Shown here one piece after another: positions 1 through 8,600 of a stretch of DNA of 64,000 nucleotides. The notes under the pieces were generated by a model that was given only the letters and a program-made list of their open reading frames with translations, made no database searches and was not told where the DNA came from. The first letter of the stretch is position 1. Each line of letters begins with the position of its first letter. A program made the position numbers and the translations under genes. The stretch is from Clostridiales bacterium (GTDB taxonomy: Bacteria > Bacillota > Clostridia > Christensenellales > Pumilibacteraceae): contig JAAVHP010000007.1 in assembly GCA_014799665.1 (NCBI GenBank), forward strand, positions 121,784-185,783. The letters are read 5' to 3'.

Positions 1-1
1 T

Positions 2-154
2 AAGGCTTACGCCTACGACTTTGCGGGGCGGCGGTACGACATGGGCGACAAGTTCGGCGCGCTGACAGCAACCGTAGACTTTGCGATGTCACGCCCTGAT
101 ATGAAAGATAAGTTTACCGCGTATTTGAGGTCGGTTCTCGAAAATGACTATTAA
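2..154 (+). CDS. galU: UTP-glucose-1-phosphate uridylyltransferase, C-terminal end (partial)
   Basis: This is the 3' end of a gene cut by the left edge; the last 50 codons are visible and end in TAA. The frame reads KAYAYDFAGRRYDMGDKFG, followed by a stretch of the type ATVDFAMSRPDMKDKFTAYL. This is the conserved GalU tail (consensus F-G-x-R-Y-D-x-G-D-K-x-G, then an A-T-V-x-F-A helix). GalU makes UDP-glucose from UTP and glucose-1-phosphate in the cytoplasm, for envelope glycans. The next gene starts inside this one with an 11-base overlap (ATG at 144), so the two are probably translationally coupled. Only the tail is visible, so the catalytic residues cannot be checked. Confidence 0.8.
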   Translation, partial: KAYAYDFAGRRYDMGDKFGALTATVDFAMSRPDMKDKFTAYLRSVLENDY

Positions 155-764
155 CGCGCTTTGCACGGCGAATGCTTTAACTGCAAAAAAATACTGTGAT
201 AAAGTTTTTACCACCGAGGTAATAAATAAAGACGGGTTTGTCGTTCTTAACCAAGATTTTGCGACGGATAGTATAATCGGCGATATTTATCTTAACGATA
301 TGCTCGACGAGGAGCTGTTTGTTCTTGCTTGCGATAGGATAATGACCGCGAATTGCAAAGCGGTGGTGCGCGCGTCTTTCGATCTTGATGAAGCGGGAAA
401 AATCGAAGCAAAGTATAAGCTTTCGCCGATAATGCTTTTGCATAAAATGGGAGTGCTCGGCAATTGCACGATTGTTGGCGGCGTGTGTTTGGACAACGAC
501 GATCTTGACCTTATGGCGCAGGAGAGCGTCCCGCTTATTTTATTGCCGACGACTGACGCCGGCTACGGTCACGGATTTGCGCCGGTGACGGCGGCGGTGC
601 GGCGCGGTATACGTGTTGGCGTCGGAACTTTCGACGGAAAGTACAATAAAGCGCACAGTATCGACTACGAGCTGGAATTTTTGCGCCTTACAGCGAATGC
701 TGAGATGAGCTGGGAAAACGTGCTGTCTGATGAAACGCTCAAAAGAATAGCGGCGTTTGAATAA
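144..764 (+). CDS. Degenerate amidohydrolase-superfamily-like protein
   Basis: A 206-residue protein overlapping the end of galU by 11 bases. From about residue 100 it follows the C-terminal half of the chlorohydrolase / S-adenosylhomocysteine deaminase group of amidohydrolases: a G-V-C-L-D-x-D-D-L-x-L-M-A segment, then LLPTTDAGYGHGFAPV (family: x-H-N-P-x-S-N-x-x-L-G-S-G-I-A-P-V), then RRGIRVGVGT (family: G-V-x-V-G-L-G-T-D-G). The metal ligands expected there are absent: the family His after the first strand is Gly here, the His of the H-N-P-like step is Leu, and there is no N-terminal HxH metal site because the protein is about half the usual length. It is therefore probably not a metal-dependent hydrolase. 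The function is unknown. The family link rests on motif spacing only. Confidence 0.5.
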   Translation: MTINALCTANALTAKKYCDKVFTTEVINKDGFVVLNQDFATDSIIGDIYLNDMLDEELFVLACDRIMTANCKAVVRASFDLDEAGKIEAKYKLSPIMLLHKMGVLGNCTIVGGVCLDNDDLDLMAQESVPLILLPTTDAGYGHGFAPVTAAVRRGIRVGVGTFDGKYNKAHSIDYELEFLRLTANAEMSWENVLSDETLKRIAAFE

Positions 765-805
765 ATAATTTTTTATAATATATAATAAAAACCGCGTGTA
801 ATGAG

Positions 806-834
806 TTGACAAACAAATAAAAATAAAGTATAAT
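806..834 (+). promoter_or_regulatory. Sigma-A-type promoter for tRNA-Leu
   Basis: TTGACA at 806-811, a 17-base spacer and TATAAT at 829-834, a perfect consensus. The predicted start is near 841, just ahead of the tRNA. Confidence 0.85.
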
Positions 835-845
835 AACACTCGAAT

Positions 846-929
846 GCGGTCGTGGCGGAATTGGCAGACGCGCAAGACTAAGGATCTTGTGGTAACTCCG
901 TGCAGGTTCAAGTCCTGTCGACCGCACCA
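846..929 (+). tRNA. tRNA-Leu (anticodon AAG)
   Basis: The acceptor stem GCGGTCG (846-852) pairs with CGACCGC (919-925), followed by A and an encoded CCA. The anticodon stem CAAGA/TCTTG encloses loop CTAAGGA, giving AAG, which reads CTT leucine codons. The T arm is GCAGG-TTCAAGT-CCTGT. A long variable arm fits a class II tRNA. It has its own promoter upstream and a terminator directly downstream. Confidence 0.93.
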
Positions 930-931
930 AT

Positions 932-979
932 AGCAAAAAAGTCGTAATTTGTCGAAAGACAAATACGACTTTTTTGCTA
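932..979 (+). terminator. Intrinsic terminator after tRNA-Leu
   Basis: A long hairpin: the left arm about 932-953 ends in GTAATTTGTC, the loop is GAAA, and the right arm begins GACAAATACGAC and runs into TTTTTT. Confidence 0.85.
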
Positions 980-1157
980 TTTATAGCTTAAAACCTAAAA
1001 ATATAGTAGAATAAACATATAAATTGGGTTAGCTAGACTGATTAATTATAGTCTTAATGATAAACATAAAAATAATAATGTATTAGTGTAAGTAAAAAAT
1101 AATTTAAATATAAAAATATGCAACTTATATGATATGCTTTCTTTTTGTTGGCAAATA

Positions 1158-1166
1158 TGCTATAAT
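1158..1166 (+). promoter_or_regulatory. Extended -10 promoter of the KilA-N remnant
   Basis: TGC-TATAAT (1158-1166) is an extended -10 box 24 bases upstream of the ATG at 1190. No good -35 box is seen. An AAGAGG ribosome binding site lies near 1174-1179. Confidence 0.45.
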
Positions 1167-1189
1167 CATTATGAAGAGGTATTATTATT

Positions 1190-1760
1190 ATGGATTTAGA
1201 GATTTATGATGATGCAGTCGCCGAATATTTAGACAACATAGAACGGACAGTACAAGAATTACAAGTAGAGTCTTCTATATGTGATGAAACATTCGAATAC
1301 ACGCTTGAAAATGCAAGAAAAAGCATTCAAAAATATTTAGAAACGAATAGACCTTATGCTCAACTTTTAATGGATTTAAAACATTTGGAATATAAAGATA
1401 AATCAACTTATTCGTTAACGGAAATAGCTAAAAAGAAGGACGAATCTAATTCGAGTTATATTATACAATCTTGGTTAAGTAATGTAAATACATTAGAATT
1501 GCTTTGTTTGTAGGAGAATGAACATAATCCTATTTTTAATCTTGAAGATGCTAAAAAGTTAATCGATAAGACGAAAGAGCCTTCGTTTACGCTGACTGCT
1601 AAAATATGGATTGCAAATACGAATGCCAAAGGATTGATGTCTAAGCAAGGTAGGTGGATGGACTTTCGCCCATCATGAAATAGCGATAGATTTTATAACT
1701 TGGTTATCTCCCGAAAAGAGGTATGAGTTATCTAAAATGATTATTGCAAAAGCATTATAA
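1190..1760 (+). pseudogene. Broken KilA-N domain gene (one nonsense codon and one 4-base duplication)
   Basis: The open part (1190-1513) has an N-terminal helical region and then the start of a KilA-N domain (Y-S-L-T-E-I-A-K-K-K, then I-I-Q-S-W-L-S-N-V-N-T-L-E-L-L). KilA-N is a DNA-binding domain common in phage and mobile-element regulators. The family normally continues L-G-L-W-E; here the Trp codon position is TAG (1511-1513), consistent with TGG to TAG. Translation in the same frame continues to about 1655, where TGGA is tandemly duplicated (1655-1658 and 1659-1662). With one copy removed, the frame runs QGRWTFAHHEIAIDF and on through TWLSPEKRYELSK to TAA at 1758-1760. W-T-F-A-H-H-E-I-A is the hallmark T-(W/Y/F)-A-H-x-D/E-I-A of the KilA-N core. 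Two independent lesions in an otherwise well-preserved domain point to recent inactivation. The region is AT-rich and follows a tRNA. Confidence 0.8.
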
Positions 1761-1810
1761 AAACAATTTACAATTAATTTATTATCAATTTTACTATAAT
1801 GAGGCTACTT

Positions 1811-3067
1811 ATGAGTTATGATGTTGTTATGTTGGCAAACAATGAAATTTCCACTTTTGCTACTGCAGATGAAAATGAGTTTATAATGTTAAAAAAAGCT
1901 GCTGAGCTAATAGGTTTGGAATACCCTGAACATGCATTGCTTGAAGTTTGGAATTCTAGTATCCATAACTTGAGAAGAAGGATAGAAGCTTTTAGTATAG
2001 ATATATTTTTATCTTCTATTTCATCTTTGTCAGGTAGAAAAACATATAAAAAAGATGGAGATTCACTTTCCGAACGATGGGCGGGAATAGATGATGAGGT
2101 GTTAATCAATGGTGCAGTACAAGCTGGGGTGCTAAACAAAAAAGCAGGTAAGGCTCTAGAAATGATTAATTGGATGAGGAACCATGCTTCTCCCGCACAC
2201 GATAGTGATGAGTGTGTTACTAAAGAGGATGTTTTTGGGTTGGTTGCAATTTTAAAGGTCAATTTGTTCGACTGTCAATTGCCGGATCCTGCGCACTCGC
2301 CAGTAACACTAATTGAGCCTATTAAACTAAATTCGTTAACAGCTGACCAAATTGAATTATTTAAAGAGCAAATTAATGCTTTTTCTAATAAAGATATTAG
2401 AACTATATTTGGATACGCGGTTGATGTAATATGTTCAGGGAAAAATCCTGAATATTCTAATGTATTGGAATTGTTTCAAACAATATGGGATAAAGCTACT
2501 GACGAACAAAAAAGTGATATGGGTATGAAAATTTATAAATTCAATTTTGATCCATCACTTGATAAGAGTTTAGATAGTGGAGCTTCAGAACGTTTATATG
2601 ATATATTATTAAAGGTCCAAGGAATAAAGTTTATTCCAGAAATAACTAGAGCTGCTATATTTCGAAAATTGGCAAAAAATTTGGCTCGCGCAAAAGATAC
2701 GGCATATGGATGGGCATTAGAAAATTCTGCTAGTTTAGGGCTAAAGCAGGTAGGAATAGGAGTGCCTAGTAGTGCTTTTACTGAGGTATATCAAGAAATA
2801 TTATGTGTTTGGTGCGGTAATTATTGGGGAAGGTCTGAGGCTTATTCTATTTTGAATGAATTTATCTTTTCTGTTTCAGCTAAGCAAAAAGTGAGTATTG
2901 CTAAATTATTTATGAATAATGAAAGGGTACGAAGTGAACTACATCAAGTCAAGCCCAATTATTATGCTTTATCTTTGCTTAGTGATATAAAGAAAGATCT
3001 TACTAATGAAAGCCAAAAATCCGAAATAGATGTTATTATGGATAATATTCGTAGAATGGCGCAATAG
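1811..3067 (+). CDS. Unknown protein of the AT-rich island, possible HEPN-type motif
   Basis: I do not recognise this 418-residue soluble, helix-rich protein. I chose the ATG at 1811 because GAGG (1801-1804) sits at normal spacing before it; the first in-frame ATG at 1799 overlaps a TATAAT-like box. At about residue 125, MINWMRNHASPAHDSDE contains Arg-Asn followed six residues later by His. This resembles the R-x(4-6)-H motif of HEPN domains, which include many RNases of toxin-antitoxin and abortive-infection systems, but the match is motif-level only. The rest lacks signal peptide, membrane segments or repeats. Codon use and base composition are AT-richer than the flanking housekeeping genes and match the adjacent KilA-N remnant, so both probably arrived together. 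It is followed by its own terminator at 3138-3173. A defence role is inference. Confidence 0.55.
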   Translation: MSYDVVMLANNEISTFATADENEFIMLKKAAELIGLEYPEHALLEVWNSSIHNLRRRIEAFSIDIFLSSISSLSGRKTYKKDGDSLSERWAGIDDEVLINGAVQAGVLNKKAGKALEMINWMRNHASPAHDSDECVTKEDVFGLVAILKVNLFDCQLPDPAHSPVTLIEPIKLNSLTADQIELFKEQINAFSNKDIRTIFGYAVDVICSGKNPEYSNVLELFQTIWDKATDEQKSDMGMKIYKFNFDPSLDKSLDSGASERLYDILLKVQGIKFIPEITRAAIFRKLAKNLARAKDTAYGWALENSASLGLKQVGIGVPSSAFTEVYQEILCVWCGNYWGRSEAYSILNEFIFSVSAKQKVSIAKLFMNNERVRSELHQVKPNYYALSLLSDIKKDLTNESQKSEIDVIMDNIRRMAQ

Positions 3068-3137
3068 GTTTGGTTTAACCCCATAAATTGTCGTGGCCAA
3101 TTTATTTTTTATATCATCCTTTTCGGGTATTAAACAC

Positions 3138-3173
3138 AAAAAATCGATACGATTTACTCGTATCGATTTTTAT
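3138..3173 (+). terminator. Intrinsic terminator
   Basis: TCGATACGA (3144-3152), loop TTTAC-like, TCGTATCGA (3158-3166), then a T run. A-tract on the left side, so it may work in both directions. It closes the AT-rich island. Confidence 0.85.
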
Positions 3174-3244
3174 TTTGATTTAAAACGTATTAGTTAAAAG
3201 CACCGGTATATCAATGCTTTTGTCGTGTCGGATTTTGTTTATAC

Positions 3245-3273
3245 TTGACAAAATGCGTTTTTTGGTTTATTCT
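3245..3273 (+). promoter_or_regulatory. Promoter of the cysteine desulfidase-type gene, start site on the ATG
   Basis: TTGACA (3245-3250), 17-base spacer, TATTCT (3268-3273). The expected +1 (seven bases past the -10 box) is 3280, which is the A of the ATG start codon, so the mRNA is probably leaderless. Confidence 0.7.
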
Positions 3274-3279
3274 TATCGT

Positions 3280-4554
3280 ATGGATAAAACCTTATACAAA
3301 AGCTATTTAGCTATACTTAAAGAAGAACTTTTGCCGGCTATGGGTTGTACTGAGCCTATTTCGGTGGCGTATGCCGCCGCGCTTGCGCGCAAGACGTTGG
3401 GCGCCGTTCCCGAAAGAGTGGAAATCAGCGTAAGCGGAAATATACTTAAAAACGTTAAAAGCGTAATTGTTCCCAACACAGGCGGGCTTAAAGGAATAGC
3501 CGCGGCTGCCGCGGCAGGGATTATTGCCGGTAAAGCCGATAAAAAGCTGCAAGCGCTCGAAGGCATTACTAAATCCGAGCAGGCGGAGATTTCGGAATAT
3601 CTAAACAGCTGTGAGTTCAAAGTAAATCATTCGCAGTCCGGCTGTGTTTTCGATATAGGCGTGACCGTTTTTTCGGGCAAAGATAATGCGTTCGTGCGGA
3701 TAGAAGGGTATCATACCAACGTAGTGGAAATAGAAAAGAACGGCGAAAAGCAGGAATGCATCAGAGAAGAATACGTAGCCGATGATCTTACGGACAGAAC
3801 GGTTCTTAACGTTAAAGATATTATCGAGTTTGCCGATACGGTCGATATTAAAGATGTCGAACAGCTTGTTACGCGCCAAATAGATTATAATTCCGCGATC
3901 GCGAACGAGGGCTTGACCAACGATTACGGCGCGAGGATAGGCAAAATCTTGCTTTCCGCGTTCGGCGACGGCGTTAATATCCGTGCCAAAGCGACTGCGG
4001 CGGCGGGTTCGGACGCGCGCATGAACGGTTGCTCATTACCGGTAGTAATAGTTTCGGGTAGCGGTAATCAGGGTATGACAGCTTCGCTTCCCGTCGTAGT
4101 TTATGCAAATCACCTCGGCGTTTCACGCGAAAAGCTTTTGCGCGCCGTCACACTGTCCGATCTTGTTACGATACATCTAAAAACGGGCATAGGCAGGCTT
4201 TCCGCATATTGCGGTGCGGTCAGCGCGGGCGCAGGTGCGGGCGCGGGGATAAGTTATCTTTTCGGCGGCGGATACGAAGATATATCCAAAACGATAACCA
4301 ATGCGCTTGCGATAACATCGGGGCTTATTTGCGACGGCGCAAAGTCGAGTTGTGCGGCAAAGATCGCTTCCGCCGTCGATGCGGGACTGACGGGCATGGA
4401 AATGACGAGAAAAGGCTGCTGCTTCCGTGGTGGTGACGGCATTCTCGAAAGTGGCGTCGAGAGCACGATCGATAACGTAGGCGATCTCGCGCGCGTCGGC
4501 ATGAAGGAAACGGACGAAGAAATAATCAGACTCATGATAAAAAATTTGGATTGA
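3280..4554 (+). CDS. cyuA: L-cysteine desulfidase / UPF0597 (serine dehydratase alpha-like) family protein
   Basis: A 424-residue cytoplasmic enzyme of the CdsB/CyuA (YhaM) family. In characterised members an iron-sulfur enzyme breaks L-cysteine into sulfide, ammonia and pyruvate. The start has the signature LLPAMGCTEPISVAYAAA, whose Cys in G-C-T-E-P is the family's active-site or cluster cysteine. Conserved glycine-rich blocks follow (VIVPNTGGLKG; GSGNQGMTASLP), and near the C terminus GAKSSCAAKIASAVDAG and KGCCFRGGDG carry the other cysteines expected for the cluster. Length matches the family. I chose the ATG at 3280 because it lies at the predicted transcription start and the family N terminus begins here; the longer frame from 3214 would begin upstream of the promoter. 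No Shine-Dalgarno sequence precedes it. The lipase gene follows 44 bases later. Confidence 0.8.
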   Translation: MDKTLYKSYLAILKEELLPAMGCTEPISVAYAAALARKTLGAVPERVEISVSGNILKNVKSVIVPNTGGLKGIAAAAAAGIIAGKADKKLQALEGITKSEQAEISEYLNSCEFKVNHSQSGCVFDIGVTVFSGKDNAFVRIEGYHTNVVEIEKNGEKQECIREEYVADDLTDRTVLNVKDIIEFADTVDIKDVEQLVTRQIDYNSAIANEGLTNDYGARIGKILLSAFGDGVNIRAKATAAAGSDARMNGCSLPVVIVSGSGNQGMTASLPVVVYANHLGVSREKLLRAVTLSDLVTIHLKTGIGRLSAYCGAVSAGAGAGAGISYLFGGGYEDISKTITNALAITSGLICDGAKSSCAAKIASAVDAGLTGMEMTRKGCCFRGGDGILESGVESTIDNVGDLARVGMKETDEEIIRLMIKNLD

Positions 4555-4598
4555 TTGTTTATCGTCGGTCGATTTTTGTCGGGCAAGGAGAGTGCACG

Positions 4599-5372
4599 GT
4601 GCAAACCAAATATCCCATACTACTCGTTCACGGAATAGTCTTAAAGGAAAATAAAATTTTCAGGGCGTTCGGTAAAATCGGTAAAAATCTTAAAGCGCAG
4701 GGATATTGCGTTCATATCGGCAAGCATGACGGGTTCGGCACGATAGAAAACAACGCCGCGCAGCTCAAGGCGCAAATATTGGAAATCTTAGAGAAAGAGA
4801 ACGCCGAAAAGATCAATCTTATAGCGCATTCAAAGGGCGGGCTCGATTGTAAATATTTAATAAAAGAATTGCAAATGGAAGATAATGTGGCTTCGCTTAC
4901 CACCTTATGTACGCCGCATAAAGGCTCTCCGATTGCAACCAAAATCATGAAGCTTCCCAAGTTCATTTTGAAGTTTGTAGCGTTTTGGGTTAATTTTTGG
5001 TATCGTATTTTCGGCGACAAGCATCCCGACGCTTATACTGTTTGCGATCAATTGCGTCAGCGAGAGGATATAGATACTTCGTCGTTTTCTGACAAGGTTT
5101 ACTGTCAGAGCTTTTCCACGACTATGAAGAAAGCTAAAGACGATTTCGTCATGGGCATTCCGCTCATGTTTTCGGGATATTTCGAAAAGAGCGAGAGCGA
5201 CGGGCTCGTTCCCGTGTATTCCACGGTTTTCGAAAACTACCGCGGCAATTGTACGTCCGACTCTGTATCGCACAGTCAAATCGTGGATTTCTTCGTTCCC
5301 AAGAAAAAGAAAGAGCTGATATACTCGTTCTATTACGATATATGTAAAGAGCTTGCCGACATGGGTTTTTAG
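4599..5372 (+). CDS. Lipase / esterase, alpha/beta hydrolase fold
   Basis: 257 residues starting at GTG 4599, eight bases after AAGGAG (4585-4590). The upstream ATG at 4551 would overlap the previous stop and has no such site. The protein opens with a lipase strand and oxyanion turn, KYPILLVHG. The nucleophile elbow is LIAHSKGG (Ser at about 79), like the A-H-S-x-G-G elbow of triacylglycerol lipases. The acid is probably Asp about 201 in ESDGLVP, and the His about 225 in SVSHSQIVD. There is no signal peptide, so it is probably cytoplasmic despite its resemblance to secreted lipases. A hydrophobic and aromatic stretch (about 120-138, FILKFVAFWVNFWY) may form a membrane-facing lid. The substrate is not predictable. 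It probably shares a transcript with the desulfidase gene; no terminator separates them. Confidence 0.75.
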   Translation: MQTKYPILLVHGIVLKENKIFRAFGKIGKNLKAQGYCVHIGKHDGFGTIENNAAQLKAQILEILEKENAEKINLIAHSKGGLDCKYLIKELQMEDNVASLTTLCTPHKGSPIATKIMKLPKFILKFVAFWVNFWYRIFGDKHPDAYTVCDQLRQREDIDTSSFSDKVYCQSFSTTMKKAKDDFVMGIPLMFSGYFEKSESDGLVPVYSTVFENYRGNCTSDSVSHSQIVDFFVPKKKKELIYSFYYDICKELADMGF

Positions 5373-5477
5373 TCGGTTTAACAGTTTAATAAGATACAAT
5401 ATATAGCGTAACTCCGTATTTAAGGCAACAATAGGTAAAAATCTTTGGAAAAAATGGCTGTAAAAAGATATATATGT

Positions 5478-5506
5478 TTGACAATTACAGTATAAAGGGG
5501 TATACT
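5478..5506 (+). promoter_or_regulatory. Promoter of the large InlB-repeat lipoprotein
   Basis: TTGACA (5478-5483), 17-base spacer, TATACT (5501-5506). The start is expected near 5513, giving a leader of about 110 bases. Confidence 0.8.
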
Positions 5507-5512
5507 ATAAGA

Positions 5513-5622
5513 GAGTATCGGTTTTGGTAAAAAGACAAGGGAGTCTCCAAGGCCGATATCGTCATATAAAAAATTCGTCTTTTCAACTAAGTTGGACGTC
5601 GAACAACCCAAAAGAGGTAAGC
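5513..5622 (+). other. Structured 5' leader of the large lipoprotein gene
   Basis: The leader contains complementary blocks TATCGG followed by TTTTGG (about 5516-5527), and CCAAGG followed by CCGATA (about 5549-5560). A second small hairpin CAACT/AGTTG lies at about 5584-5594, ahead of the AAGAGG ribosome binding site. I do not recognise a riboswitch class. Structure is read by eye. Confidence 0.35.
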
Positions 5623-8600
5623 ATGAAAAAGTTTAGAAAACTCTTATACGTAATCGCGTTTGCGATCGCAGTTATGGCGGTGGCGTTTACCGTTGTCGCC
5701 TGCGACGGCGGCGAAAGTGACGCCAAGTATACGATTACGTTTATGAACGGATCGTCTACATACAGCACTGCGGAGTATTCCGAGGGCGACGAAGTTTCTT
5801 TGCCCGAGGACCCGTCGAGAGAAGGCTATGTATTCGACGGTTGGAGCGTGACAGAAAAGGGTCAGGTGGTTTCTGTCGTTTCGACCATGCCCGCGAACAA
5901 CTTGGTTTATTATGCGCAGTACAGCAGGTGTTACACGCTTACCCTTAACGCGGGTCAGTACGGCACGCTTGCGGAAGATAAAACCGAGCTCACCGTCACG
6001 GCGGGTGCAAACCTTTATTCGCTCGTAGCGGACATAGAGCCCACCCCGAGCAGTGGACTTGAATTCGCCGCGTGGTTCTATGGTAACAACGCACTTAGAA
6101 AAGGTTTGTCGTACACTATGCCTACCAACGATCTTACTATTAACGCTAAGTATTACGTAGGCTATACTGTAAACACGTATAGGCAAAAGGGTCTTAATAG
6201 CACCGAGTACGAGTTAAAGAAGGAAGAATTGAAGGGCTACGTAGGCGAGGCGATCGGCTCGATTCCCACGATCGACGGTTATCGCTACAAAGACGACAAA
6301 GCGGGCAGCAGCGATACGACAAAAGCTCTCTCCGCAGTAGCGTCGGAAAACGTATTCAATCTTTACTACGATCTCGATGAATATTCGGTTAAATTCTACG
6401 CCAACCTTCCGTCCGACGTAACGGTAGACGGCGAAATGGCAACGGAATTCCATGCGCACGGAATAGAGTATCCTGTTCCCGAGTGCGAGTTCAGCGCCGA
6501 CGGTTACCGCTTCCAGGGCTGGGCGACTTCCGCAACTGGCGCTGTCGTTTACCGTCCTGTAAAAGGAAATAAGTTCGCGATAACAAAGGTTACTTCGCTC
6601 TATGCTGTATGGGTGGAAGCCCTTACCGACGCAAGCGGCGAGAGCCGCGACCGTATATATATAATGAAGGACGAGGACGAAAAGGACGTTGCGTACCTCG
6701 AACGCTACTCGCTCCAAAACGATATTAAGGGTGCGTACGACGTAGCCAGCGGCGTATTCACGTTCGCTAACGATACGACGACAGTTCTTCGCGGTATCGC
6801 TTCGATTAGCTCCGGAAAATATTCCTATATAGATAAAACCGCTTCGGTCTATAAGCTTATGGATTCGAACGGACAAACTTCGAATAGCGTTACGTTGGAA
6901 ATAAAGGCGGATGGCAAGAGTGCGGTATATACCAAGAACGGCAATACTTACAGCGGTTCGTTCGAGTACGTTGAGGGCGAGAACTCGCTTAAATTCACTT
7001 CCGAACAAGAGAGCTTCTTCTTCCGTATTAACAGCGCGTCCGGCGCATATCAAAACCCCGGCCAAGCGATTTTCGAGATCCGCGGCAAGGAATACGGCGA
7101 ATGGCAAAACCTTCTTCAAACCGGTTACGTGGACGGCTCGTATACGCTGTTCCTTGACGGCTACGGAGAAGCGGCCATGTACGTGTACGGCTTTAACGAC
7201 TCCATGAACGGCTATGCCACCACAGGCTTTTCCGCATACTACAACTTCACGGCTAACAGCAACGAGATCGATCTGTATGTATTCAGCTCGCGTAACAATA
7301 CCGTTCGTCACGAGCTGTGCTCGCTCAGAGAGGGCGATTATACCACCGAGCCCGACACGGACGGCAATACGGAAACTTATAAGCGCGTTTATATAGAAAG
7401 CTTCGGTCAAACGATTTACGCTAAGCCTGCCGAAAACGGCAGCGTTGATACCGACGGCGATAAAATAGTGCTTGAAAATTACAGCGTCGACGAAAACAGC
7501 GCTAAGTATTATCAGAACGGAAAGATAGTTCTTTCGGGAACGTACGTTTACGACCGCTATTCTGGCATACTTACCATCACGCCTAAGACGGGCGACTCCA
7601 AGCAGTTCGAAATCGACGCCGAAGGCGAGTACACCGTATTCGAACCGCTCGAACCAATTTGCGGTCAGTATTATATTCTCGGTTTGGAAAATACGTTCGG
7701 CCCGCGCGGATTTTACCGTTTCCGTATAGATAATAACGGAAAAGCGTCGTTCGTATTCTTATTGCCTATTTATACCGATACCTTCTACGGTCAAGTCGGT
7801 TTGGAATATTACGAGCAGTTCTCGGGCGACTATAAATTGGTCACTCCTGCGGGAGAAGACGCCGACGGCAACGTAACTCCCGCCGAGTATGTTTTCACGG
7901 CAGACGAGAGCTACGAGAACAATAACGCGTGGTATAACGTTTACTTAAGCTACTATTATATGTTTAACCGCCAAGCGGCGCTTGACATAACCAACTTCGT
8001 AAACTTCAAGTTCATATTTGTCGAGGACGAAGAATTAGATTTAACTTATATCGGCGTTACCGACATAGGCGACAATCAATCTGGAATCAGAATTTCCTAT
8101 ACCGACGACTTAGGTAATGAAAATATTTATGAGCTTGACGGATACAGCTACGTTTACAAAGTGACCAATGACGTACTGTCCGAGGAAAAGGAAGAAACCG
8201 TAAGATATATTTACGATAATAGCGTTGGCGTTAACCGTATTTCGCTCTACGTTAATTATAGATTGTCTACCCAAAAGGTTATAACGTATATCAACGCCAA
8301 CGGCGACGGAAAAACTTATGAGCGGTATTCCGCGGAATATTATTCCGGAAACGCCGATACCACGCTTAAAATCATTATATTCGATAACAACGTGGCTATG
8401 CTCTGCATTCTCTATTCCAACACCTTCCACGTAGTATCGATCGGTTCGGTAACTTGGGACGGAGAAACCAAGGGCACGTATAACGAACAAGTCGGTACGT
8501 ACAGCAGCGTTTCGTTTATCGGACTTGCCAAAGAGTATCATGTCTTCGACTTCTATCTCAGAGCGGTAGGCGACGGAACGTGCTTCTTTATCAGCGAAGC

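Noticed and set aside
739..962. Minus-strand open frames (RSTGLEPAR-type peptide) overlapping tRNA-Leu
   Set aside because: They are the reverse complement of the tRNA; this peptide wording is a well-known false gene product from antisense tRNA.
1795..1800. TATAAT as a promoter for the unknown 418-residue gene
   Set aside because: No -35 box at a workable distance, and the start would fall inside or after its ribosome binding site; kept only as a remark.
3068..3137. An attachment-site copy of the tRNA-Leu 3' end at the far side of the AT-rich island
   Set aside because: No repeat of the tRNA end could be found between 3060 and 3240, so a tRNA-type integration is not proven.
6214..7410. Long minus-strand frame (398 residues) opposite the lipoprotein gene, and similar long antisense frames at 12217-13770, 21175-22806, 25168-26790 and 54470-56908
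   Set aside because: They are shadows of strongly supported plus-strand genes, with no ribosome binding sites, promoters or recognisable domains.
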